Below, one piece after another: positions 15,432 to 24,700 of a stretch of 64,000 nucleotides of DNA. Both the position numbers and the translations under genes were made by a program. The notes below the pieces were generated by a model that had not been told where the DNA came from, did not search any database, and saw nothing but the letters and a program-made list of their open reading frames with translations. The first letter of the stretch is position 1. Each line of letters begins with the position of its first letter. Source of the stretch: Baekduia soli (GTDB taxonomy: Bacteria > Actinomycetota > Thermoleophilia > Solirubrobacterales > Solirubrobacteraceae); contig NZ_CP042430.1 in the NCBI RefSeq assembly GCF_007970665.1, positions 2,418,001-2,482,000 on the forward strand, given 5' to 3'.

Positions 15432-16556
15432 ATGCCCAAGGCGCGCACCAGCCGAGCCGTCGTCCAGACCGATCGCCAGACCTTCGAGGTGCACGAGTTC
15501 GAGCGGCCGGCCACCGGCCCCGACGACGCGATCCTGCGCCTCGAGCTGTGCGGGATCTGCGGCAGCGACATCGAGCAGTACGACGGGCGCTTCGACGACC
15601 TGGGCTGGACGACCGGCCCGACGATCCCGGGCCACGAGCCGCTGGGGATCATCGACGAGATCGGGGAGCGCGCGGCGCGCCGCTGGGGCGTGGCCAAGGG
15701 CGACCGCGTCGCCGTCGAGCCGCTCATCCCATGCGGGGACTGCGAGGCCTGCCGGGCCGGGCAGACGACGAAGTGCACGGGCTGGGGGCGCATGTACAGC
15801 TACGGGCTGCTGGGCACCGACGTCCGGCCCTCGATCCTCGGCGGCTACTCCGAGTACCTGTACCTGCACCCCAACACGGTGCTGCACAAGATGTCGAGGG
15901 AGATGCCGGCCTCCGTCGCGGTGCTGTTCAACCCGCTGGCGGCGGGCGTGCGCTGGGCGACCTCGGAGTCCGACCTGCGCCTGGGGGACACCATCGTCGT
16001 CCTCGGCGCCGGGCAGCGCGGGCTGTCGTGCGTGATCGCCGCGCGCGCGGCGGGCGCGGCGAAGATCATCGTCACCGACCTCGCGCGCTCCTCCGACAAG
16101 CTCGACTTCGCGCTCGAGCTCGGCGCGCACGCGGCGATCGTCGCCGACGAGGAGGACGTCGTCGAGCGCGTCATGCAGATCACCGGCGGCCGCGGCGCCG
16201 ACGTGGCGGTCGACGTCACGCCCGTGGCCGTCCAGCCCATCGTCGACGCGCTGGACTTCGTCCGGCCCGGCGGGACGATCGTCGTCGCCGGCGTCAAGGG
16301 CGGCCCCCACGTGCCGCTGGACTCCGACAAGCTCCTGCACAAGTCGATCACGCTGCGCGGGGTGTTCACCGTGGACACGCCGGCCTACCGCCAGGCGATC
16401 CGGCTGCTGGAGGAGGGCGGGCAGCCGTTCGAGCGCATCCACACGGCCAGCTACCCCCTCGAGCGCGCCGAGGAGGCCATCCACCACCTCGCCGGCCGCA
16501 CCGACGGACTGCGCCCGGCGATCAACGTGGCGATCGCGCCGCACGGGACGCCGTAG
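15432..16556 (+). CDS. zinc-dependent alcohol dehydrogenase (MDR family)
   Basis: 374 residues. Catalytic zinc region LCGICGSDIEQYDGRF near residues 37-52 and GHEPLG near 67. Structural zinc site with the Cys set in PCGDCEACRAGQTTKC near 103-118. NAD-binding IVVLGAGQRGLSCVIAARAAG near 190. The C-terminus ends in the usual catalytic-domain return. It oxidises an alcohol to an aldehyde or ketone with NAD(P). Placed in the dyad regulon with a HyuA/HyuB-type carboxylase, a secondary alcohol to ketone step is plausible. ATG at 15432 is preceded by GGGAGGG. It runs divergently from the paralogue-2 gene and shares site 7 with it. Confidence 0.9.
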   Translation: MPKARTSRAVVQTDRQTFEVHEFERPATGPDDAILRLELCGICGSDIEQYDGRFDDLGWTTGPTIPGHEPLGIIDEIGERAARRWGVAKGDRVAVEPLIPCGDCEACRAGQTTKCTGWGRMYSYGLLGTDVRPSILGGYSEYLYLHPNTVLHKMSREMPASVAVLFNPLAAGVRWATSESDLRLGDTIVVLGAGQRGLSCVIAARAAGAAKIIVTDLARSSDKLDFALELGAHAAIVADEEDVVERVMQITGGRGADVAVDVTPVAVQPIVDALDFVRPGGTIVVAGVKGGPHVPLDSDKLLHKSITLRGVFTVDTPAYRQAIRLLEEGGQPFERIHTASYPLERAEEAIHHLAGRTDGLRPAINVAIAPHGTP

Positions 16557-16795
16557 CGGGGAGTCGTGGTGCTCCGGCCGTGGCGTGCCGCTCAGGGCGC
16601 CTGCGGCGGGGCCGGCGCGTGCGGAGGACGGCGAGGGGGGGCAGGGGCGGTCGCGCCGCCGCTCGTGGTCGCCGTCGGGGGGTCGTTCGGGCCGAGATGA
16701 TCGCTCTGCCGTGGGTCGCATCGAGCGTCCATGGGACACCCAGCTCGACCCAGAGCATGATTCATGCCCGAACGATCCTCTGGGGGCCGGCGGCC
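16557..16795. other. intergenic region, nothing recognised
   Basis: 239 bases between the alcohol dehydrogenase stop and the end of the convergent hydrolase gene. No convincing ORF, RNA or copy of the 18-bp dyad was seen. Composition is somewhat less regular than the flanking coding sequence. Confidence 0.4.
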
Positions 16796-17665
16796 CTACC
16801 CCGCCAGGAACCCCACGAGCTTCGGGAGGACCACCTCCGGCGCCTCCTCGATGCAGAAGTGCCCGAGCCCGGGCAGCAGCTCGAGCCGGTAGTCGTCGGC
16901 GTGGTCCTCGAGTCCGCGGATGAAGTCGGGGCGGATCGCGCTGTCGGCGTCGCCGTGCAGGAAGAGCGTCGGCATGCGCAGCCGCCGCGGGTCGGGGTGC
17001 AGCATCGCGGGCAGCACCTCGCCGAACACGAAGCTCCCGTAGACCTGCTGGGTGACGTGGGGGTCGATGCGGTCCAGGAACACGTCGAGCTCGTCCGGCG
17101 ACCACGCCGCGGTGTCGGGCGCCCGGCGGAACGCCGCCTTGATCAGGCCGCTGCGCACGAGCGCGGGCCCGAGGACCGGGGTCCCGAGCAGCGGCATGTA
17201 CCAGAAGCCCGCCTGGGCGCGCAGCGTGCGCAGGTCGCGCCGCGGGAAGCCGTGGCCCGTGTTGACCAGCACGAGCCGGGACACGCGCTCGGGCTCGTGC
17301 AGGCCGAGCAGGAAGGCGACGTAGCCGCCCCAGTCGTGGCCGGCGAGCGCGAAGCGCCCGACGCCCATCGCGTCGAGCACCGCGAGCACGTCGCGGGCCA
17401 GCGCCGGCTTGCGGTAGCCGCGCGGCGTCGCCTCGCTCCAGCCGAAGCCGCGCAGGTCCGGCGCGATGACGTGCATCCCCGCCTGCGCCAGGGCGGGCAG
17501 CGCCCCGCGCCACTCGTACCAGTGCTGGGGCCAGCCGTGCAGCAGCACGACGGCCGGCGCGCCCTGCTCGCCGGCCTCGGCCACGTGGAAGCGCGCGCCG
17601 CGCGCCTGCACCCAACGGTGGCGGACGCCCGGCAGCTCGGGCGGCTGGTCGCCGGCGCCGCGCAT
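16796..17665 (-). CDS. alpha/beta hydrolase, epoxide-hydrolase-like
   Basis: 289 residues. HGWPQHWYEWRG near residue 44 is the oxyanion-hole HGxP region. GHDWGGYVAFLLGL near 108 places an Asp nucleophile (GHDWGG), as in epoxide hydrolases and haloalkane dehalogenases. LHGDADSAIRPDFI carries the acid and LGHFCIEEAPE the catalytic His near 270. A soluble hydrolase of epoxides, esters or halides. The Asp nucleophile argues against an ordinary serine esterase. It lies 12 bases downstream of the citrate-lyase-like gene on the same strand and may be co-transcribed with it. Confidence 0.85.
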   Translation of the reverse strand: MRGAGDQPPELPGVRHRWVQARGARFHVAEAGEQGAPAVVLLHGWPQHWYEWRGALPALAQAGMHVIAPDLRGFGWSEATPRGYRKPALARDVLAVLDAMGVGRFALAGHDWGGYVAFLLGLHEPERVSRLVLVNTGHGFPRRDLRTLRAQAGFWYMPLLGTPVLGPALVRSGLIKAAFRRAPDTAAWSPDELDVFLDRIDPHVTQQVYGSFVFGEVLPAMLHPDPRRLRMPTLFLHGDADSAIRPDFIRGLEDHADDYRLELLPGLGHFCIEEAPEVVLPKLVGFLAG

Positions 17666-17677
17666 CTCCCCGTTCCC

Positions 17678-18742
17678 CTAGGCGGCGGAGGATTCGAAGC
17701 CGTAGGCCTCGGCCAGCGCCGGGTCCTTGGCGGCCAGCTGCTCGGCCAGATCCACCATGACCTTGCACTGCTTCCAGGTGGCGTCGTCCTGCATCTTGCC
17801 GTCGATCATGTGCACGCCGCGGCCGTCGGGGATCGCCTCGATGACCTTCTTGGCGAAGAGCACCTCGGCGGGGTCGGGGGAGAAGACCTTCTTGGCGATG
17901 TCGATCTGCACGGGATGCAGCGACCACGAGCCGACGCACCCCAGCAGGAAGGCGGCGCGGAACTGGGCCTCGCAGGCGGCGACGTCCTTGATGTCGCCGA
18001 ACGGCCCGTAGAAGGGCAGCAGCCCGTTCATCGTGCAGGCGTCGACCATGCGCGCGATGGAGTAGTGCCACGGGTCCTGCTGGGCGGTGATGCGCGGCGC
18101 GTCGGGGTTGTCCGGGTCGGGGTCCGACATCGACAGGTAGCCCGGGTGGCCGCCGCCGACGCGCGTGGTCTTCATGCGTCGGCTGGCCGCGAGGTCCGCG
18201 GGGCCGAAGCTCATGCCCTGCATGCGCGGGGAGGCCGCCGCGATCTCCTCGACGTGCGCGACGCCCTGCGCGGTCTCCAGCAGCGCGTGGACGAGGAGCG
18301 GCTTGGTCAGCCCGGCACGGGCCTCGAGCTGGGCGAGCAGCCGGTCGACGTAGTGGATGTCCCACGGGCCCTCGATCTTGGGGACCATGACCACGTCGAG
18401 CACGTCGCCGATCTCGGACACGAGCGTCGTGAGGTCGTCCAGGAACCAGGGGCTCTCGAGCGAGTTCACGCGCGTCCACAGCTGCGTGTCGCCGAGGTCG
18501 ATCGTCTTGCCGACCTTGACCAGGCCGTCGCGCGCGGCCTCCTTGCGGTCGACCGGGACGGCGTCCTCGAGGTTGCCCAGGACGATGTCGGCCTTGGCGA
18601 TCGTGTCGGGCAGCCGCGCCACCATCTTCTCGTTGCTGGCGTCGAAGAAGTGGATCATCCGCGAGGGCGGGAAGGGGATCTCGCGGAGGGGCTCGGGAGC
18701 GCCGACGGCCAGCGGCTTGTAGAAGTCTCGTGGGCTGCGCAT
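17678..18742 (-). CDS. HpcH/HpaI family CoA-ester lyase (malyl-CoA/beta-methylmalyl-CoA lyase-like)
   Basis: 354 residues. Family features: [20 protein letters not shown] near residue 52 (Glu metal ligand), [11 protein letters not shown] near 90, [15 protein letters not shown] near 118, [15 protein letters not shown] near 150 and [12 protein letters not shown] near 177. These proteins cleave or form malyl-CoA, beta-methylmalyl-CoA or citramalyl-CoA, using Mg. The length and the divergent MaoC hydratase next door match the Mcl1/mesaconyl-CoA hydratase pair of the ethylmalonyl-CoA pathway, and Ccr and ethylmalonyl-CoA mutase genes are also in this window. A role in citramalyl-CoA breakdown remains possible. 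Confidence 0.85.
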   Translation of the reverse strand: MRSPRDFYKPLAVGAPEPLREIPFPPSRMIHFFDASNEKMVARLPDTIAKADIVLGNLEDAVPVDRKEAARDGLVKVGKTIDLGDTQLWTRVNSLESPWFLDDLTTLVSEIGDVLDVVMVPKIEGPWDIHYVDRLLAQLEARAGLTKPLLVHALLETAQGVAHVEEIAAASPRMQGMSFGPADLAASRRMKTTRVGGGHPGYLSMSDPDPDNPDAPRITAQQDPWHYSIARMVDACTMNGLLPFYGPFGDIKDVAACEAQFRAAFLLGCVGSWSLHPVQIDIAKKVFSPDPAEVLFAKKVIEAIPDGRGVHMIDGKMQDDATWKQCKVMVDLAEQLAAKDPALAEAYGFESSAA

Positions 18743-18855
18743 GGCCCCAGACGATATTCGTCGCGCTCGGGCGCCGCGTCGCCGTCGGCGCCTCGGTGCA
18801 GGCCCGACCTGGCATGCTTCGCCGCCGTCAGGCAGGCACCCAAGGAGACACTGAG

Positions 18856-19416
18856 ATGGCAGACACCGGCTTCACCACCGACCAGCGCGAGCGCGAGGCC
18901 AGCGGCGCCCACGCCTACGGCCGCTACCTCGAGGAGTTCGAGGAGGGCGACGTCTACAAGCACTGGCCCGCGAAGACCATCACCGAGGGCGATCACCACC
19001 TGTTCTGCCTGCTGACCATGAACCACCACCCGCTGCACCTCAACGACGTGTACGCGGGCAAGAGCCAGCAGGGGCAGAACGTCGTCGTCGGGCCGATGGT
19101 CTACAGCCTGGCGCTCGGCATGAGCGTCTCCGACGTCTCGGGCAAGGCGATCGCGAACCTGTCGACGGCCGAGCTCAGCCACCCGGCCCCGGTCTTCCAC
19201 GGCGACACGCTCTTCGTCGAGTCCGAGGTCCTCGAGAAGCGCGAGTCCAAGACCAAGCCCGACCGCGGAACGGTCAAGGTCCACACCCGCGTCTACAACC
19301 AGGACGGCGTCCTGGTGGCCGAGTTCAAGCGCCTCGTGCTCGTGCCCCGCCGCACGCCCGGTGACGGCGCCGCGGCCGCCGACGACGAGCCCGGCCACAC
19401 CGCCTCGGGCGACTGA
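18856..19416 (+). CDS. MaoC-family hydratase (mesaconyl-CoA hydratase-like)
   Basis: 186 residues with a single hot-dog fold. [26 protein letters not shown] near residues 35-60 holds the hydratase Asp/His-type catalytic region, [17 protein letters not shown] follows, then [21 protein letters not shown]. Catalyses reversible hydration of an enoyl-CoA. The divergent partner is a malyl-CoA lyase-like gene, so mesaconyl-CoA to beta-methylmalyl-CoA is the most economical assignment. ATG at 18856 follows AAGGAGA. The last 20 residues are low-complexity acidic tail. Ordinary beta-oxidation or fatty-acid roles are the alternative. Confidence 0.82.
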   Translation: MADTGFTTDQREREASGAHAYGRYLEEFEEGDVYKHWPAKTITEGDHHLFCLLTMNHHPLHLNDVYAGKSQQGQNVVVGPMVYSLALGMSVSDVSGKAIANLSTAELSHPAPVFHGDTLFVESEVLEKRESKTKPDRGTVKVHTRVYNQDGVLVAEFKRLVLVPRRTPGDGAAAADDEPGHTASGD

Positions 19417-19425
19417 GCAGCCCCG

Positions 19426-19457
19426 CCGGGTGCGGGGCCCGCGGGCGCCGCACCCGG
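19426..19457. terminator. GC hairpin terminator after the MaoC gene
   Basis: CCGGGTGCGG (19426-19435) pairs with CCGCACCCGG (19448-19457) around a 12-base loop. An alternative shorter hairpin, GCCCCGC with GCGGGGC (19420-19438), is mutually exclusive with it. No T run follows. Confidence 0.5.
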
Positions 19458-19526
19458 CCCGCGCAGTCCATCCGAACGTCCAGTCAGGGACACGCCCGCC
19501 GCCGGGCAAAGGGGTAACGTCCCAGG

Positions 19527-19598
19527 ATGAGCACCCGGACGGGCCGCACCACTCCTTCGCTCGTCCTCTTTGAATTCGAGCACGAGGAAGTGGCATGA
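19527..19598 (+). CDS. 23-residue leader ORF overlapping pckG
   Basis: An ATG frame of 23 codons begins 6 bases after TAACGT (19515-19520), so it would be read from a leaderless mRNA. Its TGA overlaps the pckG ATG as ATGA. The peptide is [20 protein letters not shown] plus EVA. The overlap would make pckG translation depend on translation of the leader, a possible control point. There is no strong ribosome-binding site directly before pckG except the AGGAAG inside this ORF. It has not been recognised as a known leader peptide. Confidence 0.55.
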   Translation: MSTRTGRTTPSLVLFEFEHEEVA

Positions 19599-21393
19599 GC
19601 ATCACGGTTCCGACGAAGAACGTCAGGTTGACGGCGTGGGTGGAGGAGATCGCCGCCCTCACGCAGCCTGATGAGATCCACTGGTGTGACGGCTCGGCGG
19701 AGGAGTACGACCGCCTCTGCCAGCTCCTGGTGGATGCAGGCACGTTCAAGCGCCTGAGCGACGCCAAGCGGCCCAACAGCTACCTGGCCTGGTCGGACCC
19801 GTCCGACGTCGCACGCGTCGAGGACCGCACGTTCATCTGCTCGGCCGAGGAGCAGGACGCCGGGCCGACCAACAACTGGCGCGACCCGGCCGAGATGCGC
19901 TCGACGATGAACGACCTGTTCACGGGCTCGATGCGCGGCCGGACGATGTACGTCGTGCCCTTCTCCATGGGCCCCTGGGCTCGGACAAGTCACACATCGG
20001 CGTCCAGGTCACCGACTCGGCCTACGTCGCGGTCTCCATGCGGATCATGACCCGCATGGGCGCGGCCGCCCTCGACGTTCTCGGGGCCGACGGCGAGTTC
20101 GTGCCCTGCGTGCACTCCATCGGCGCGCCGCTGGCCGAGGGCGAGGAGGACGTGCCCTGGCCCACCAACGCCGAGGTCAAGTACATCGTCCACTACCCCG
20201 AGACGCGCGAGATCTGGTCCTATGGCTCGGGCTACGGCGGCAACGCGCTGCTCGGCAAGAAGTGCTTCGCCCTGCGCATCGCCTCGGCCATGGCTCGCGA
20301 CGAGGGCTGGATGGCCGAGCACATGCTCATCCTCAAGCTCACCTCGCCCGAGGGCGAGGTCAAGTTCGTCACCGGCGCCTTCCCGAGCGCCTGCGGCAAG
20401 ACGAACCTCGCGCTCATGGTCCCGACCATCGAGGGCTGGAAGGTCGAGACGATCGGCGACGACATCTCCTGGATGAAGTTCGGGGAGGACGGCCGCCTCT
20501 ACGCGATCAACCCCGAGGCCGGCTTCTTCGGCGTCGCGCCCGGCACCGGCTACAGCAACTCCCCCAACGCGATGGCCGCGCTCGAGCAGGGCGCGATCTA
20601 CACCAACACGGCGCTCACCGACGACGGCGGCACGTGGTGGGAGGGCATGACCAAGGAGCCGCCGGCCCACGCGATCGACTGGCACGGCGAGGACTGGACG
20701 CCCGCGGCCGACCATCCCGCCGCCCATCCCAACTCGCGCTTCACGGTGCCCGCCACGCAGGTGCCGTCGATGGCGGCCGAGTGGCAGGACCCGGCCGGCG
20801 TGCCGATCGACGCGTTCCTGTTCGGCGGCCGCCGTGCGACGAACGTGCCGCTCGTGCGCGAGGCCTTCGACTGGGAGCACGGCGTGTTCCTGGGCGCGAC
20901 GATGAGCTCGGAGCAGACGGCCGCCGCGTTCGGCACCGTCGGCCAGCTGCGCTTCGACCCATTCGCGATGCTGCCGTTCTGCGGCTACAACATGGCCCAG
21001 TACTTCGAGCACTGGCTCGAGATCGGGGCGCGGGAGGGTGCCCGGCTGCCGCGGATCTTCTACGTCAACTGGTTCCGCAAGGGCGCCGACGGCAAGTTCC
21101 TGTGGCCGGGCTTCGGCGACAACTCGCGCGTGCTGAAGTGGATCTTCCGCCGCGTCGAGGGCAAGGTCGACGCCGAGGAGACGCCGATCGGCCTCGTGCC
21201 CAAGAAGGGCGAGCTCGACACCGACGGCCTCGACATCAGCGATGCGGCGCTCGAGGAGGTCCTGTCGGTCGACCTCGACGCGCTGCGCGACGAGCTGCCG
21301 CAGGTCCGGGAGCACCTCGCGAAGTTCGGCGACGAACTGCCGGCGGCGGTCCGCGCCCAGTTCGAGGCGCTCGAGCAGCGCCTGGGCGCCTAG
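19595..21393 (+). pseudogene. pckG: phosphoenolpyruvate carboxykinase (GTP), with a -1 frameshift
   Basis: About 600 residues when joined, normal for GTP-dependent PEPCK, which converts oxaloacetate and GTP to PEP, CO2 and GDP at the entry to gluconeogenesis. The first part (residues 1-126) ends [12 protein letters not shown]. The second frame continues [10 protein letters not shown] to SMRIMTRMG and then has the active site [15 protein letters not shown] (P-loop with reactive Cys), METIGDD-like IGDDISWM and the NSRF and NWFRKG regions. The shift lies at the CCCC run 19972-19975, where one missing C in CCCCTGG restores the frame. A central gene with a perfect remainder points to a sequence error rather than decay. 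Preceded by a leader ORF. Confidence 0.88.
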
Positions 21394-21417
21394 GCGCCCC
21401 AGCCCGACCCGCGCCGC

Positions 21418-21448
21418 CCGCGGGGCATCCGGACCGGGTGCCCCGCGG
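21418..21448. terminator. hairpin terminator after pckG
   Basis: CCGCGGGGCA pairs with TGCCCCGCGG (10 bp) across an 11-base loop, 24 bases after the pckG stop. A separate palindrome, GGGCGCCTAGGCGCCC, spans the stop codon itself (21384-21399). Confidence 0.55.
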
Positions 21449-21707
21449 CGCCGCCACCCGCGCCCCTCGCCCCGCGCGTTGTGCTGGGCATGGCGCAGGG
21501 CGTCCTGCCGTGGGCGCCGAGCCCGTCACCCAGCCGCAACCGACGACGTGAGCTCGTTCATCGACCGCGTCGCCGAGGCCACGAGGAGGTCGCTGTCCCG
21601 GCCGACAGCTGGATCGGCTGATCTCCCGGTTCCAGGGTCGGATGCCGCGGGCGGCAGGCGCCTGCCACGTGCATCGGAGGGTCGGCGCCGCCGGGTACGG
21701 TTGGCCC
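21449..21707. other. intergenic region before glutamate dehydrogenase
   Basis: 259 bases. The only feature I can support is TACGGT at 21696-21701, a -10 box 6 bases before the GTG at 21708, implying a leaderless transcript. The rest shows no convincing gene or RNA. Confidence 0.4.
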
Positions 21708-24700
21708 GTGACGCCTCAGGAGGACTCACCGTCGGCCGGGTCGCCCGACGGCATCGCCCAGACCGTCGCCGGGCTGGCCCGCGAGCAGGGCGACGAGATG
21801 CTCGCCCGCTTCGCGCAGGCCTACCTGCGCCGGGCGCCCGTCGGCGGCGACGGCGACCGCCCGGAGGACCCCCCCGCCCTGCTGGCCGAGGCCCGCGGCG
21901 CCCTGGACCTGGCCCGCTCGCGCGGCAGCGCGCCCGTCGCGGTCCGCGCGTTCACGCCCAACCGGGCCGAGCACGGCTACGAGGCCGCCGGGTCGGTGCT
22001 CGAGACGAACACCGACGACCTGCCGTTCCTCGTGGACTCCGTGGCCGGGGAGCTCGGCGCCCGCGGCCTGGACCTGCGTCGCATGGCGCACCCGATCGTC
22101 GGCGTGCGCCGCGACGCGGCCGGCGTGATCACCGCGATCGAGCATGCGCGCGACGCGCCGCGCGAGTCCATCATGCACTTCGAGCTCGGGCGCCACCTCA
22201 GCCCGGAGGAGCTCGCCGACCTCGAGGACGCCGCGCGCCACGTGCTCGCGACGGTCCGCGCGGTCGTCGAGGACTTCGGCGGCCTGCGCGCCGGGGTCGA
22301 CCGCCTGGCGGCGATCGTCGCCGAGGCCGCGGGGCGCGGCGCCGACCCCGAGGCCGTCGGGGACGCCCAGGCGTTCCTGGACTGGGTGCGCCACGCCCAC
22401 TTCGTGTTCCTCGGCTTCCGCGAGGACGCGCGCGAGGACGGCCGCATGGTCGGCGTGGCCGGCACGGGCCTCGGCCTGTTGCGCGACCACCGCGAGGCGG
22501 GTGAGCTGCGCGTCCCCGCCCACGACCCGGCCACGCCGGCCGACGTGCCCGCCGACGAGATCCTGACCATCACGCGGACCACCACGCTGTCACCCGTGCA
22601 CCGGCGCGAGCCGATGGACGCGATCGTCGCCCGCGCGTTCGGCGCCGACGGGCAGGTGATCCACGAGGCGCGCCTGCTCGGCCTGTTCACCTCGCGCGCA
22701 TACGCCGAGCCCGCCAGCCGCACGCCGATGCTCGAGCGCAAGCTGCGGCACGTCCTCGAGGCCGAGGACCTCATCGACGGCTCGCACGACTCGAAGGCCG
22801 CGATCGCGATCTTCGACGGGTTCCCGAAGTCCGAGCTGTTCGCCGCGCCGATCGAGGACCTGCGGGCCGAGCTGGCCGCCCTGCTCTCCGTCCACGGCGA
22901 CGACGTGCGGCTCGTGGGCCGGCGCAACCGCGACGGCCGCGGCGCGTCGCTGGTGGCCACGCTGCCGCGCGAGCGCCACACCCCGGCGCTGCGCGAGCGG
23001 CTGCGCGACCTGATCGCCTCGGCCTACGCCACCGAGCGCGTCGAGGTCCACGAGGTCTTCGGCGAGGACGACCGCGTCCTGGTGCACCTGCTCGTCCGCG
23101 CCGACGGCGGCCTGCCCGACGTCGACGTCGCCGGCCTGGAGCGCCGGCTCATCTTCGAGGCGCGCACCTGGGCCGACCGCGTCGCCGACGGCCTGGTCGC
23201 CGAGCTCGGCCCCGAGCGCGGGCGCATGCTCGCGGCGCGATGGCTCAAGCGGCTGCCCGAGCCCTACCGGGTCGCGGTCGCCCCGCACGTCGCCGCGCTC
23301 GACGTCGCCCGCTTCGAGGCGCTGGGGACCGGCGGCCGCGACTTCCTCGTCGGCCTGCAGGACGAGCCGGGCAGCGGCGGGGCGCGCCGCACGCGGGTCG
23401 CGTTCTACCGCCGCGGCCCCAAGGTCGAGCTGTCACAGGCCACGCCGATGCTCGAGCACCTCGGGCTGCGCGTCATCGAGGAGGTCGCGGCCCGCCTGCA
23501 CGGCGACGAGGAGCTGTGGATCCAGGCCTTCGGCGTCCTGGGAGACGGCGACGTCCCGCTGGACCTCGAGGCGGTCGGCGACCGCGTGGCCGAGGCGCTG
23601 GAGGCGTCCTGGCGGGGCGAGACGGAGTCCGACTCCCTGGACCGGCTCGTCATCGGCGCGGCCCTGCGCTGGCCCCAGGTGCAGGTGCTGCGCGCCTACC
23701 GGCGCTACCGCCAGCGCATCGGCTCGCGCTACACGGAGTCCTTCCAGAACGACGTCATCGCCGCCAACCCGGAGATCACCGCCAAGCAGATCCGGCTCTT
23801 CGAGCTGCGCTTCGCGACCGACGAGCGCGGCGGCGACGACGCCGCCGCCGAGGCGCTGCGCGAGGAGATCCGCGCCGACCTCGACGCCGTCGAGCTGCTG
23901 GACCACGACCGGATCCTGCGCAACCAGCTCGGCGTCATCGACGCGACCGTGCGCACGAACGTGTTCGCCCCCGACCGTGACGTCATGGCCTTCAAGCTGC
24001 GCTCGGCGGCGGTCCCGGCGATCCCGCTGCCGGCGCCGCTGTTCGAGATCTACGTCTACGCGCCCGACATGGAGGGCATCCACCTGCGCGGCGGGCGCAT
24101 CGCCCGCGGCGGGATCCGCTGGTCGGACCGCATGGACTACCGCACGGAGGTCTTCGGCCTCATGCGCGCGCAGATGACCAAGAACGCCGTCATCGTCCCC
24201 GCCGGGGCCAAGGGCGGCTTCTTCCTCAAGGCGCGCCCCGACGACGCGGCCGTGCTGCGCGACGAGGTGCGCCGCCAGTACATCCGCTACATCGAGGCGC
24301 TGCTGGACGTCACCGACGACCTCGACGACGACGGGGCGATCGTGCCGCCCGCCGGCGTCCGCGTCCACGACGAGCCCGACTCCTACCTCGTCGTGGCCGC
24401 CGACAAGGGCACGGCCGCGTTCAGCGACACCGCCAACGCGATCGCGGTCCGGCGCGGCTTCTGGCTCGGCGACGCGTTCGCCTCCGGCGGCTCGGCGGGC
24501 TACGACCACAAGGGCCTGGGCATCACCGCCAAGGGCGCGTGGGAGTCGGTCAAGCGCCACTTCCGCGAGCTCGACCTCGACCCCGAGGCCGACGTGGTCC
24601 GCACCGTCGGGATCGGCGACATGTCCGGCGACGTCTTCGGCAACGGCATGCTGCTGAGCCGCACGCTCAAGCTCGTCGCCGCCTACGACCACCGCCACGT

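Noticed and set aside
16557-16795. A small ORF or RNA in the gap after the alcohol dehydrogenase
   Set aside because: Open frames here have no start context and low-complexity translations. No stable, structured element stood out.
19595-21393. Programmed ribosomal frameshift in pckG
   Set aside because: No slippery heptamer or downstream pseudoknot was evident. The same kind of -1 change occurs in five unrelated genes, so error is more likely.
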